Of a stretch of DNA of 64,000 nucleotides, positions 9,583 to 18,066 are shown in pieces. Position numbers and translations under genes: made by a program. Each line of letters starts with the position of its first letter. The stretch's first letter is position 1. The DNA is from JADKAV01 sp963704075 (lineage in GTDB: Bacteria; Actinomycetota; Actinomycetes; S36-B12; UBA10799): contig CAVPGV010000019.1 of assembly GCA_963704075.1 (NCBI GenBank), positions 1-64,000 of the forward strand, given 5' to 3'. The notes beneath the pieces were generated by a model that was not told where the DNA came from, did not search any database, and worked only from the letters and a program-made list of their open reading frames with translations.

Positions 9583-11124
9583 TCACCGCACGGACGCGCA
9601 GGCTTTCGGCCCTTTCACCGGAAGGCCGCCGAGGCGGTCCAGCCGACCAGCGATGGCCTGACCTGCCGCCCAACCGGAGGCAGCCACATCCCCATAGGTC
9701 AGTACCCGCTGCCGGGCCGGAGCACGCAACGCGCCATACGGGGAGCCCGTCGCAACCCATACGTCAGCAGCACCCGGAGAACTCGCTTGGACCACCACCC
9801 GAACCGGTCCGCTGGGCACGCCGGCCGCGCGTAGCCCCTGTCGGACCCCCGTCGCCGCCGGGCCTGATCCGATGACCGTGGCCCCTCGCTCCACGACGAC
9901 TGCGCATGATCCCAGCACGGTTGTCCCGGCCGAGGCCGCCGAACGGGCCACCCGCTTCGACTGCTTCACCGAGGGCGGCTTCGGGTAGCCCGGCGCCTCG
10001 TCAAGCAGACCGAGGCGCTGTTTCGCCTCCAGCACGTGCATGACCGCCTCCCGTACTCTTCGAGTTGGCAGCCGTGAGGACCCGGCAGCACGCTTGACCT
10101 GCCTCACCGCACCCGAAGGATCGTTGGGCATCAGAAGGACATCCACGCCGGCCGCGACCACCTCGACGGCCAACTTCGGCCGGTTGGCGACGGCCTGCAT
10201 GCCCAGCGAGTCGCTGACCACCAGCCCCTCGAATCCCATGCGGTCCCGCAAGAGACCGGTGACGATCCGTTTGGATACGGTGGCGGGGCGCCGGTCGTAG
10301 GCCGGAACGGTCACATGCGCCACCATGATCGCGGGAACTGCGGCGTCGATGGCGTCCTGGAACGGGGGCAGGTCGACCCTGGCCATCTTCGCCCGTGAGT
10401 GTGTCACCTTCGCCAGGCCCAGATGACTGTCGGTCGCCGTGTCACCGTGACCGGGGAAGTGTTTGGCCGTCGACAGCACTCCGGCCTGCTCGAACCCCTC
10501 GACCTGCCCGACAACGGCCCCACCGACGATGTCAGGGAAGGCACCGGGGGAACGGATTCCGATCACCGGATTGCTCGGGCGCACGTTGACATCCGCCACG
10601 GGGGCGAAATCGATGTTGACCCCACCGGCTCGCAACCAGCGACCAGTGATGTCCGCGACATCGCGTGCGGCCTGCGCACCACCGACGGGATCTGCGGAAA
10701 CCGCGGCGCCGAGGACCATCGCTCCCGGTTGGGTCACCGGCATGCGCATTCGGCGAACCAGGGTTCCGTTCTCCTGATCCGCGCCGATCAGAAGGGGCGG
10801 CAGACCCATCCGTTTCGCCTGCGCCTGTGCGGCTCGCACGACCGCACGCCACTGCCGAGCGGTACCCGGAGCCATGATGATCAATCCGCCGGGTCGGGTG
10901 GATCGCACCACAGCCCGCGCGGCGGCGGGATCGAGCGTGTCGATGGAGGCCATCACCAGTTGGCTCACCCGGCGTTTCGGCGTCAATGCGTCGTAGGCCC
11001 GCTGGGCCGCCGACTCCGCCGGGGCCGTGGTCTGCGAGGCGGCTTGCGCAGCGGGCTCCGCCGGCGCGCTCGCCGAGCATCCGGCCAGGGCCACAACCAG
11101 ACCCACGATCCACGTCACCTGCAT
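9583..11124 (-). CDS. Glycoside hydrolase family 3 lipoprotein, beta-N-acetylhexosaminidase type
   Basis: Predicted exported, lipid-anchored enzyme that removes beta-linked N-acetylglucosamine from cell-wall fragments or glycans. The signal MQVTWIVGLVVALAGCSAS has lipobox LAGC (Cys16). The family 3 barrel contains LLIGADQENG, the NagZ-type loop KHFPGHGDT (residues 221-229, with the catalytic His/Asp dyad) and the nucleophile Asp305 in VVSDSLGM. A C-terminal extension of about 120 residues (after LGLLDEA) resembles the GH3 C-terminal alpha/beta domain; NagZ proper lacks it. Length 513. The start is fixed by the signal peptide. Confidence 0.88.
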   Translation of the reverse strand: MQVTWIVGLVVALAGCSASAPAEPAAQAASQTTAPAESAAQRAYDALTPKRRVSQLVMASIDTLDPAAARAVVRSTRPGGLIIMAPGTARQWRAVVRAAQAQAKRMGLPPLLIGADQENGTLVRRMRMPVTQPGAMVLGAAVSADPVGGAQAARDVADITGRWLRAGGVNIDFAPVADVNVRPSNPVIGIRSPGAFPDIVGGAVVGQVEGFEQAGVLSTAKHFPGHGDTATDSHLGLAKVTHSRAKMARVDLPPFQDAIDAAVPAIMVAHVTVPAYDRRPATVSKRIVTGLLRDRMGFEGLVVSDSLGMQAVANRPKLAVEVVAAGVDVLLMPNDPSGAVRQVKRAAGSSRLPTRRVREAVMHVLEAKQRLGLLDEAPGYPKPPSVKQSKRVARSAASAGTTVLGSCAVVVERGATVIGSGPAATGVRQGLRAAGVPSGPVRVVVQASSPGAADVWVATGSPYGALRAPARQRVLTYGDVAASGWAAGQAIAGRLDRLGGLPVKGPKACASVR

Positions 11125-11377
11125 CGTCCAAGCCTAGGCGAAAGCCGCAGGGACATCGTTCTCGGCGCCAGACAAACGCCGCCGATGTGGCGTTCTCGGA
11201 CATGCCAGCCGGAAGATCTACCCGGTGGTGGAGAGCGCCTCTCGCGGTCCCCAAACCAGTCGCCGCTTCTGACTCGCGCGAACGCGACATGACGCCTCGG
11301 CGGGTTTCGGCGTGGCGTTGCCTCAGCGCGGAGACCGGCCATAGGGTCGGTCCCGACGATCGCAACCCGGAGGTGTC

Positions 11378-12271
11378 ATGCACGACGAGAACATCAACCA
11401 CGCGTTTCTCGACCCCGTATGTGACGGCCGGGAGGTGGACGTCTACTACCACTTCGGGGTGGCCAGCGACGATCCGGTCATGGATGCGTTGCGCGACGTG
11501 CGCGCGGTGATCATGGCTGGATCCGGTGATCGCATCGCCTCGTTCACGCAGGCTTGGAGCGAGCTCAACGGCGGGGCGGAGATCATCGCGTTGCCGAAGG
11601 AGGAGCGTTTCCTTACTCGCTACTGCGCGGGTGTGCTGTTCAACTCCCACGGCATGGGCATGCCCAGCGCCTCCATCGCGGTCCAGGAATTAATGCGAAT
11701 GCTCTACTTCCTCAAACGCGGGGACCTCGAGGCGCTCGACGAGGTGTTCTGGGCCCGTGTCGGAACCAGTGGCGGCGTGGGGCTCGAAGGTGGCACCGTC
11801 GTGGTCACGACCGAAGCTGTCATGGCGGATCTGCGCCCCTACCGCGTGCTGAACGGCGGGATGGGCGAGTACTGGTTCGACAGCCGGTTCCCAGACGATG
11901 TCGCACAGGCCATCGTGGCGGCCAACCGCGATAGCACCTTCGAGGTCGTCACCGGCAAGACGGTCGCCAGCAACGAGTTCTTCCTCGAGCAGTTCCGCCT
12001 CGACGGGGCGGTCTGTATGGAGACCCCGCAGACGAAGATGGCGTGGCTGGAGTGGATCTATGACAACGGTGTACGCAACATCGAGATGGAAGGCGCGATG
12101 CTCGCTGGCTATCTGAACCATTGGGGATTCTCGAAGTTCGCAATGATCTGCGCGACCCTGCTGAACCGGCTGCACGGCGACCAGGTCACCGCCTCGGACG
12201 AGCAGATGCGCCAGTTCAGCGAGGATTCAGGTGCAGCGCTGTTCAACTACCTGCGAGCCACATTGCTGTAG
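11378..12271 (+). CDS. Uridine phosphorylase, animal UPP1/UPP2-like
   Basis: Cleaves uridine with phosphate to uracil and ribose 1-phosphate. The nucleoside phosphorylase fold shows SHGMGMPSASI (residues 90-100), GTSGGVGLEGGTVVVT (from residue 129) and VRNIEMEGAML (ribose-binding MEG/E near 236-239). The whole order, including the N-terminal DVYYHFG segment and C-terminal ATLLNRLHGDQ, resembles vertebrate UPP1/UPP2 more than the compact Enterobacteria Udp, based on remembered sequences. A CCGGAGGTGTC ribosome site precedes ATG 11378. It is a single gene between oppositely oriented neighbours. Confidence 0.82.
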   Translation: MHDENINHAFLDPVCDGREVDVYYHFGVASDDPVMDALRDVRAVIMAGSGDRIASFTQAWSELNGGAEIIALPKEERFLTRYCAGVLFNSHGMGMPSASIAVQELMRMLYFLKRGDLEALDEVFWARVGTSGGVGLEGGTVVVTTEAVMADLRPYRVLNGGMGEYWFDSRFPDDVAQAIVAANRDSTFEVVTGKTVASNEFFLEQFRLDGAVCMETPQTKMAWLEWIYDNGVRNIEMEGAMLAGYLNHWGFSKFAMICATLLNRLHGDQVTASDEQMRQFSEDSGAALFNYLRATLL

Positions 12272-12287
12272 GACCTCACGTTCGAGG

Positions 12288-12419
12288 TCAGTTACGGCGT
12301 CCGCCCCCGCCGCAGCAGACGGTGTACCCCGTATTGCACAAACGCTCGAACTCCTCGGCGCGCCGCTGTTGCGCACGTGTCGGCTTGGGGGTGACCTGCT
12401 CGGTCTGGTCGTCGGTCAT
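12288..12419 (-). CDS. Small 43-residue protein with Cys-Cys-Gly-rich C-terminus
   Basis: The ATG at 12419 overlaps the stop of the upstream DUF1232 gene by ATGA, so it would be translated by coupling. The product begins MTDDQTEQVTPKPTRAQQRR, has a short charged helix (QQRRAEEFERL) and ends TVCCGGGGRRN; Cys28, Cys35 and Cys36 are the only cysteines. Codons are G/C-ending like neighbours. No family recognised. A metal- or redox-binding role is conceivable only because of the CC pair. Confidence 0.55.
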   Translation of the reverse strand: MTDDQTEQVTPKPTRAQQRRAEEFERLCNTGYTVCCGGGGRRN

Positions 12420-12619
12420 GGTCGTTCGACGGGAACCGGCACCACCTGGGGCTTCTGCGATGCCCGCAGGATCATGGCAGCCACCAAGCCGAGGATGGCC
12501 GCATCGTCAGCAATCCCAAGTGGACCGGCAATGATCTCGGGAATGAAGTCGAAGGGTGACACCACATAGAGCAGAGCTGCGATGATCAGGCCGACCTGAC
12601 CCTTGGATAGACGGTTCAT
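12416..12619 (-). CDS. DUF1232 (YkvA-like) small membrane protein
   Basis: 67 residues starting MNRLSKGQVGLIIAALLYVV. It contains the DUF1232 hallmark YVVSPFDFIPE and a second hydrophobic helix (GLVAAMILRA). Proteins of this family are short membrane proteins of unknown function. An ATG at 12619 preceded by a purine-rich stretch is the first start giving the conserved N-terminus. It leads a two-gene unit with the coupled 43-residue ORF. Confidence 0.75.
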   Translation of the reverse strand: MNRLSKGQVGLIIAALLYVVSPFDFIPEIIAGPLGIADDAAILGLVAAMILRASQKPQVVPVPVERP

Positions 12620-12774
12620 GTTTCTATTCTCGAAGATGAATGGCCCTTTGGCAAGCAATAATGAGTCACCGACTTGCCACTCTGTCAGAGGGAGAGGGTG
12701 GCCGGGCTCGCCGCCGGAGCAAGGTTGTGAATATCGGGCCACTGGGTGCGACGCTTCACTGAGGGCGTTTCGGC

Positions 12775-13509
12775 CTACCTGAGGATTTCGCAGTAGCCGT
12801 TCTGATTCCCCCTGTCCCAGGCCGTCAGGCCGGGTACATAGTAGGTGCGCATGGTCCAAGCCTTGCGCTTCTTCGCCAGTTTGCGACAGGCCGACCGGGT
12901 CTTCTTGAGCATCTTCGGGGTTCCCGGGTAGGCCCGCTTGCCGATCCACACCTGATTGGTCAACCGCACCGCGTCGGTCTTCTTGCAGTTCATCCCGCGC
13001 CAGTTGCGCGGATTGAGGCACACGTACGGCTTAAGGCCCGCACCAGCGACTGATCCGGTACGGGTGCGCGGAGCGCTGAGGCTGATGTTGCGGCTCTGAC
13101 CCAGGCAAGCGACCCACCGTTCGCCGGCGTTCCAGGCCTCCACCGAGGGGAACTGGACGTTGAGCCGTGCGCTGCGCGGCATGACGTACGAGGCCTTGGG
13201 GAATTTCGGCTTCGGTTTGGTCCAGACATAGTCCACCGCGATCGGCTGACACGCCTGGAACGCCCAGCGCTTCACCCCGGCAGAGGCGTAGCCGGTCGCG
13301 GCGACGTCGGGGGGCACGCTCGTGGTTCCCAGCACCTCCCCGTTGTGAGGGGTGACGCAATCGCCGGGCACAGCGGTGAAAGCCGCCTGCAACCACTGAT
13401 CCGGTGTGTACGAGAAGCAGGTCGCAGGGGCGGGCGGCTCGGCGCTGGCTGGCATTGACGCGCCTGCGACAACTCCCACTGCGGCCACCGCGATGAAGAG
13501 ACGCCTCAT
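12775..13509 (-). CDS. Secreted septum-formation-domain-like protein
   Basis: A signal peptide (MRRLFIAVAAVGVVAGASMPASA) leads into CFSYTPDQW and DCVTPHNGEVLG, the Cys-containing pattern of the septum-formation domain (Pfam Septum_form-like). Several further cysteines (ACQP, ACLG, YVCLN, SACRK, YCEIL) suggest disulfides outside the cell. 244 residues. The ATG at 13509 overlaps the stop of the upstream secreted protein (ATGA), so the two are an operon. The true function is unknown; involvement in the cell envelope is inferred. Confidence 0.65.
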   Translation of the reverse strand: MRRLFIAVAAVGVVAGASMPASAEPPAPATCFSYTPDQWLQAAFTAVPGDCVTPHNGEVLGTTSVPPDVAATGYASAGVKRWAFQACQPIAVDYVWTKPKPKFPKASYVMPRSARLNVQFPSVEAWNAGERWVACLGQSRNISLSAPRTRTGSVAGAGLKPYVCLNPRNWRGMNCKKTDAVRLTNQVWIGKRAYPGTPKMLKKTRSACRKLAKKRKAWTMRTYYVPGLTAWDRGNQNGYCEILR

Positions 13510-14339
13510 GAGTCCGAGGACATCCATGTGAAGAGGCGCTGCACCCCGGCCGGGGTCCGACTGCGCTTGCACAGCAGGTCGTAGTCACGCTTGGTGTCCC
13601 ACCATTGCGCCACGAGGATCGGTCCGCCCTGCACCGATGTGACCTTGCACATGCGCCGGGCATCGGAGTAGTCGGTGTTCGACCAGGGATGCCCACCGGC
13701 GGTGCGCCACTCGGGCAGGCCGTACCGAGCAGAACCGATGATGTCGCGCCACGGCCCCGGGGAGGTGTACAGGCCGACCTCCTTGCCCGCGTCCTTGTAG
13801 CCGCGCAGAACGCCGTCCAGCACCGCCTTGTTCCGTTTGCGTTTCGAGGTCCACGGGGCGACCTCGTACGGCTCGACATCCACCCAGACGAATGGCGTAT
13901 TCAATCCGACGCGTTCCATCGTCTTCAGATTGAACTGGGCCTGGGCGTAACCTGCGTTACGCAGGCGCTTGCGCAGCGATGTCGCCGGCCAGGGTCCCTG
14001 CGAGCCGTACTTGCGAAGTTGCTTGGGTTTCGGGTACGTGGTCATCGCGTACGTGCCGACGTAGATGCCGCGTTTGCGTGCCCATGCGACCTGTCGGTCT
14101 ATGCATGGATTGGGATAGAACCCCGGGCCGTTGGTCAATCCGAGGATGACGAAGCGCGCATGCTTCTTGGGCATCGGCAGTCCGATGGTCTTGCGCGACG
14201 GTATGCCCATGCCCTTCGGGCAATTGGGCCACGAGGCATCCGCGCCCTTCCTCGGGATGTCATCGACCGCGGTCGCCGGGGCCGCCGACGGACTCACCAG
14301 CACACCCACCGCAACGGCAATCGCCATCAACCACTTCAC
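13506..14339 (-). CDS. Secreted glycoside-hydrolase-like (DUF1906/GH25-like) protein
   Basis: 277 residues with a signal peptide (VGVLVSPSAAPATA). The mature N-terminus has GADASWPNCPKGMGIP. Barrel-like strands follow: ARFVILGLTNGPGF, ARKRGIYVGTYAMTTYP, FVWVDVEPYE and KEVGLYTSPGPW. An Asp/Glu pair after a hydrophobic strand (WVDVEPYE) is where GH25-type enzymes keep catalytic acids. Peptidoglycan or polysaccharide hydrolysis is inferred, not shown. It is first of a coupled pair with the septum-formation-like gene. Confidence 0.6.
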   Translation of the reverse strand: MKWLMAIAVAVGVLVSPSAAPATAVDDIPRKGADASWPNCPKGMGIPSRKTIGLPMPKKHARFVILGLTNGPGFYPNPCIDRQVAWARKRGIYVGTYAMTTYPKPKQLRKYGSQGPWPATSLRKRLRNAGYAQAQFNLKTMERVGLNTPFVWVDVEPYEVAPWTSKRKRNKAVLDGVLRGYKDAGKEVGLYTSPGPWRDIIGSARYGLPEWRTAGGHPWSNTDYSDARRMCKVTSVQGGPILVAQWWDTKRDYDLLCKRSRTPAGVQRLFTWMSSDS

Positions 14340-14426
14340 CTGCGCACCTCCCGAATGACTTCTTCGAAGGGTAACCCACCGCAGCGGGGCGGTTTGACAG
14401 CCCGTAATCGGACTACGGTGAAGAGT

Positions 14427-15266
14427 ATGTATGCGGGTATCGAGACAGGCGGCACGAAGACAGTCTGCGCGGTGGGCTCAGAGGGGCGGGTGTTCGCGCG
14501 CGTCCAATTCCCGACCGGGACCGACCCGGCAGCGCTGGCCGACCAGTGCGCTCAGTTCTTTGCAGATCATCCGGTGACGGCTCTGGGCGTGGGCACGTTC
14601 GGCCCCTGCGACCCCGATCCGGACTCCCCCACGTATGGGCACATCCTGCAGACGCCGAAACCTGGTTGGGCCGGTGCCGACCTCCTGGGGCTACTGGCAG
14701 CGAGGATCTCCGTACCGATGACGATGACCACCGACGTGAATGCTGCGGCACTCGGGGAATTGCGCTACGGAGCCGGCCGCGGCCTGCACAGCCTGGTCTA
14801 CATCACCATCGGCACCGGTATCGGCGGAGGGGCGATCGTTCGAGGTCGCCTGCTGCAGGGCGGCCAGCACCCGGAGATGGGTCACATGCTGCTGCCACAG
14901 TCGTCGGGACCTGGCGTATGCCCCTACCACCAGAACTGCTGGGAGGGCTTGGCGTCCGGTCCCGGGATGGAAGCCCGATCCGGAGCCCCAGCCCAGGATC
15001 TTTCCGATGATGACCCGGCGTGGGAGCTCGAGGCGCAGATCGTGGCCACAGCCCTTCACAACATCACCTGCATCCTCGGGCCGCAGCGGATCATCATCGG
15101 CGGTGGCCTGGGCAGCCGCAAGGCGTTGCACGAGCGCTTGCCTGCTCTGCTCGACGCGTCCCTCGCCGGGTACTTGCCGTCGCCGTCGCTGCGGGTTCCC
15201 GAACTCGGCGGTGACGCGGGGGTGGTCGGCGCCCTCACCCTGGCTCAGGACCACCGCCCGGGGTAG
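14427..15266 (+). CDS. ROK-family fructokinase-like sugar kinase
   Basis: Phosphorylates a hexose, most likely fructose, with ATP. It starts MYAGIETGGTKTVCAVG (phosphate loop near residues 6-12). It has DVNAAALGE, ITIGTGIGGG and the zinc site of bacterial fructokinases: HPEMGHM with His148, then C165-P-Y-H168-Q-N-C171 and WEGLASGPG. 279 residues, slightly short of the usual 290. ATG 14427 is the first start giving the conserved N-terminus; no strong ribosome site is visible. A standalone gene, followed by a long non-coding gap. Confidence 0.8.
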   Translation: MYAGIETGGTKTVCAVGSEGRVFARVQFPTGTDPAALADQCAQFFADHPVTALGVGTFGPCDPDPDSPTYGHILQTPKPGWAGADLLGLLAARISVPMTMTTDVNAAALGELRYGAGRGLHSLVYITIGTGIGGGAIVRGRLLQGGQHPEMGHMLLPQSSGPGVCPYHQNCWEGLASGPGMEARSGAPAQDLSDDDPAWELEAQIVATALHNITCILGPQRIIIGGGLGSRKALHERLPALLDASLAGYLPSPSLRVPELGGDAGVVGALTLAQDHRPG

Positions 15267-15405
15267 GACGGTTGCGGCGCGCGGCCCGCGGCAGCCGGTC
15301 CCGCCCTCTGCCGGATGGCTCAAACGAACCCCGATCCGTGTCTGGGACGAACGTGCTAGGCCGCGAAAGGAGCCCCGACCCAAACACACATCAGCCCCTC
15401 CTTCT

Positions 15406-15502
15406 GTGACCTTGAGTAGTCGGGCGCGCCGTTTCGATCCACGCCCGGTCGAGGTGACAGAAGTGTCGAGCAATTGCCTCCGAGACTTCACGCATCACAA
15501 GG
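15406..15502. repeat. Dispersed non-coding repeat, block 2, copy A
   Basis: Begins GTGACCTTGAG and ends with the 17-mer CTTCACGCATCACAAGG, with GTCGAGCAA in between. The same ordered strings occur at 29997-30109 with insertions between them. No reading frame is shared, which argues for a non-coding element. Confidence 0.55.
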
Positions 15503-15619
15503 AGCCGGCGGGCGATGGAGACTTCTCCCGGCTCGGCTCACGCGCTTGAACCACTGTGGCGCCCCCCTCCCCCCGCGCAGGTGTTGGAGTTACCCGGGCA
15601 GGTGTTGGAGTTACCTGCG

Positions 15620-15733
15620 CAGGCGTTGGAGTTGTGCACGGATGTTGGACAAACGCACAACCGTTGGAGTTGCGCGGCCCGCGGATCTCCAACGCCTGTA
15701 CCGATCTCCAACGCGTGTACCGATCTCTCACGC
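15620..15733. repeat. Dispersed 114-bp TTGGAG/CTCCAA repeat, copy A
   Basis: Aligned by eye without gaps to 29717-29830 with about nine differences in 114 bases. It contains GCGTTGGAGTT-type units followed by GATCTCCAACGC units in opposite orientation, so it can fold on itself. Two further GTGTTGGAGTT units sit just upstream (15581-15613). Non-coding. Confidence 0.75.
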
Positions 15734-15980
15734 CTGGGCAGCACTCCAGGGCCCCGGCCTCAACCCGCAGCACTCCCCGTCCGTGACCTTGCGCAACGCG
15801 GCCATGCCCTGGAGGTCGGCCAACCAAAGACCTCCAGCAAGACCTGAGCCCAGCACGCATCAGAAGGTAGCCGCCGGGCCAGGCCATCGAGTCTCCTGCA
15901 ATCCCTCTGGAACAGGGCACTCGCGAAAGCCGACGCGGGGGACGTCGTTGACCGACCAGACGGCCAACCGGAGCCCAGGG

Positions 15981-17357
15981 CTACAGCCAGGGCTGACGCC
16001 ATCCACCCCAATGTTTGGGCAGCGCCGCGGCAGCGTCCGGTCCCCAACTACCGGGCTCGTACTCCTGCACCGCCGGCGGGTCGTCCAGCAAGGGCTCGAC
16101 TATGCGCCACGTCTCCTCCACGGAGTCCTGCCGGGTGAAATTCGACTGATCCCCGCGCAGCGCCGCCGACAGGAGTTCTTCGTACGGTGTAGGTCCCGCC
16201 CCGCCCTCCTGCGCGAAGTCCATGTCCAAGTGAATCTCCCGGACTCCCTGATCCGAGGCCTTGCGGGCGTGCAGGATCATCGAAGCCCCCGCGTGCGGAT
16301 CGATGCGCAGGACCAACTGGTTGGGCGCCAAACGATTCTTGTGCCTGGCGAAGTGCAGCGTTGGTGCACGCTGGAAGACCAGACGCACCTCGGTCACCTT
16401 CTCCGGCAGACACTTGCCGGTGCGCAGGAAGAACGGGACACCGTGCCATCGCCAGTTGTCGACCTCCAGCCTCAACGCGGCGTAGGTCTCGGTGGTCGAG
16501 TCCGGTGCGACGCCGGCCACGTCGCGATATCCGCGGTACTGACCGCGCACGTAGTGTGCTGGGTCGGCATCGGGCATCGACCGGAAGACATCCGCCTTCC
16601 GGTCGTTCATGATGTCCAGTCCCGGGCCCGCGGGCGGTTCCATCGCGACCATGCTCAGAACCTGCAACAGGTGGTTCTGCACGACATCGCGCAGGGCTCC
16701 GACCGGGTCGTAGAAGGATCCCCGGTCGGCCACGTCGAGATCCTCGGCCATGGTGATCTGCACGCTGGCTATGTACTTGCGGTTCCATAGCGGCTCGAGG
16801 ATCGCGTTGGCGAAGCGAAGGTAGGCGATGTCCTCGACGGACATCTTGCCCAGGAAGTGGTCGATCCGGTAGATCTGCTCCTCGTCGAGGTACTCGTGCA
16901 GAGTCGAGTTCAACTCTCTGGCGGTCTGCAGATCATGGCCGAACGGCTTCTCGATGACGACCCTGGCGCCCGCGGTCAGACCCCTGCCGTGAAGCCCTTG
17001 GACCACCATCGCGAACAAGGACGGGGGGACTTCCAGATAGAACGTGGGAGACTGCGCACCGTCCATGGCCCGCTCCACGGCCTCGTACGTGTCGGGGTCG
17101 GCGAAGTCCCCCGCCACATACGACAGACGGGCGGCGAACCGGTCGAACACCGATTCATCGATGGTGACTCCCGCGGCGGTGATGCTCCGACGGGCGTGTT
17201 CGCGCAGGTGCTCCAGAGTCCAGTTGTCACCGGCGACCCCCACCACAGGGACCTTCAGCAGGCCTCTGCTCTCCAGCAGGTACAGCGACTTCAGGGTCAT
17301 CAGTTTCGCCAGGTCGCCCGTGATTCCGAACACGACCAGGACGCCGGAGTCACTCAT
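15981..17357 (-). CDS. zwf: Glucose-6-phosphate 1-dehydrogenase
   Basis: Oxidises glucose 6-phosphate to 6-phosphogluconolactone with NAD(P)+, the entry to the oxidative pentose phosphate pathway. The nucleotide motif VVFGITGDLAK is near the N-terminus, VVIEKPFGHD follows, and the substrate-binding/active-site signature RIDHFLGK covers residues 164-171 (catalytic His region). C-terminal RGDQSNFTRQDSVEE and WGPDAA are family typical. 458 residues from ATG 17357 (MSDSG), normal to slightly short; an upstream ATG at 17381 adds only a non-conserved leader. It diverges from a GNAT gene across a gap with two dyads. No opcA or tal neighbour is present. Confidence 0.93.
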   Translation of the reverse strand: MSDSGVLVVFGITGDLAKLMTLKSLYLLESRGLLKVPVVGVAGDNWTLEHLREHARRSITAAGVTIDESVFDRFAARLSYVAGDFADPDTYEAVERAMDGAQSPTFYLEVPPSLFAMVVQGLHGRGLTAGARVVIEKPFGHDLQTARELNSTLHEYLDEEQIYRIDHFLGKMSVEDIAYLRFANAILEPLWNRKYIASVQITMAEDLDVADRGSFYDPVGALRDVVQNHLLQVLSMVAMEPPAGPGLDIMNDRKADVFRSMPDADPAHYVRGQYRGYRDVAGVAPDSTTETYAALRLEVDNWRWHGVPFFLRTGKCLPEKVTEVRLVFQRAPTLHFARHKNRLAPNQLVLRIDPHAGASMILHARKASDQGVREIHLDMDFAQEGGAGPTPYEELLSAALRGDQSNFTRQDSVEETWRIVEPLLDDPPAVQEYEPGSWGPDAAAALPKHWGGWRQPWL

Positions 17358-17452
17358 AACGCCTCGAGGCGTGTGTCGCACATGCCCGCAAGGCTAGCCA
17401 TCTCGCGGTGACGCACGCTCGCGGATCGGAAGACCGCGCCATATCGTCACAT

Positions 17453-17503
17453 CTCGGTCAGGGCACTTGACCGAGCTCGGTGCAAAGCAGTGCGATCTTT
17501 GCA
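17453..17503. promoter_or_regulatory. Two adjacent perfect dyads in the zwf-GNAT divergent gap (possible operators)
   Basis: CTCGGTCA (17453-17460) pairs with TGACCGAG (17468-17475) around 7 bases. TGCAAAG (17481-17487) pairs with CTTTGCA (17497-17503) around 9 bases. Two perfect dyads side by side between divergent genes suggest repressor sites or an untranslated-leader structure. No regulator can be named. Confidence 0.4.
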
Positions 17504-17592
17504 TCCGTCGAGCAGCGCCCCCGAGCACCTCATCGCACGTGGACTGGCTGAACGACCCACCGACCCGCAGCCCCATGTGCGCTAATGGATCC

Positions 17593-18066
17593 ATGTTGGT
17601 CCGCCCGGCGAAGCCCGCCGACGTCCCCGCCATGCTCGCCCTCATCCGCGAACTCGCCGCCTACGAGCGAGAGCCCGACGCGGTGTCCATGACCCAGGAA
17701 CAACTCAGCGACGCGCTGTTCCGTCGGCATCCCCATCTCTTCGGTCACGTCGCCGAGTCCGATGGGACAGTGTTCGGCCTGGCTCTGTGGTTCCTCAACT
17801 TCTCCACCTGGGAAGGCACCCACGGGGTCTACCTCGAGGACGTCTACGTGGTGCCCTCGATGCGCGGACAGGGAGCGGGTCGCGCACTGCTCAGGGCGCT
17901 GGCCGACGTCTGCCTGCACAACGGATACGCGCGACTGGAACTGTCGGTCCTCGACTGGAACCTCCCGGCCATCGGCTTCTACCGGTCCGTGGGGGCCGTG
18001 GGCATGGACGACTGGACGGTGCAAAGGGTCGACGGGGATGCTCTCGCGGCGCTTGCCCGGGGCTGA
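17593..18066 (+). CDS. GNAT-family N-acetyltransferase (diamine acetyltransferase-like)
   Basis: Transfers an acetyl group from acetyl-CoA to an amine. 157 residues. It starts MLVRPAKPADVPAMLALIRELA, has FLNFSTWEGTHGVYLEDVYV (beta4) and the CoA pyrophosphate loop VVPSMRGQGAGRALL, then the C-terminal FYRSVGAV. The STWEG-x-xG-x-YLEDLYV pattern is that of spermidine/spermine and thialysine acetyltransferases (SSAT group), so a polyamine or lysine-like substrate is likely but unproven. ATG 17593 is the first start giving the conserved beta1. Confidence 0.8.
   Translation: MLVRPAKPADVPAMLALIRELAAYEREPDAVSMTQEQLSDALFRRHPHLFGHVAESDGTVFGLALWFLNFSTWEGTHGVYLEDVYVVPSMRGQGAGRALLRALADVCLHNGYARLELSVLDWNLPAIGFYRSVGAVGMDDWTVQRVDGDALAALARG

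Larger units (their letters stand above)
15267..15980. other. 714-bp non-coding gap carrying dispersed repeats (element A)
   Basis: No coding frame with conserved content or ribosome site was found. It holds a block around 15406-15502 (GTGACCTTGAG ... CTTCACGCATCACAAGG), a repeat-rich core with four TTGGAG and two CTCCAA units (15584-15733), and a second GTGACCTTG string at 15783. Two of these blocks recur at 29.7-30.1 kb. The stretch 15267-15400 shows nothing recognisable. Confidence 0.6.

Noticed and set aside
15584..15733. CRISPR-like array (regularly spaced TTGGAG units)
   Set aside because: Units are short, spacing is irregular, orientation flips and no cas gene is near.
15474..16790. 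Long plus-strand frame across the repeat gap and zwf
   Set aside because: Antisense to zwf and rich in shadow-type composition.
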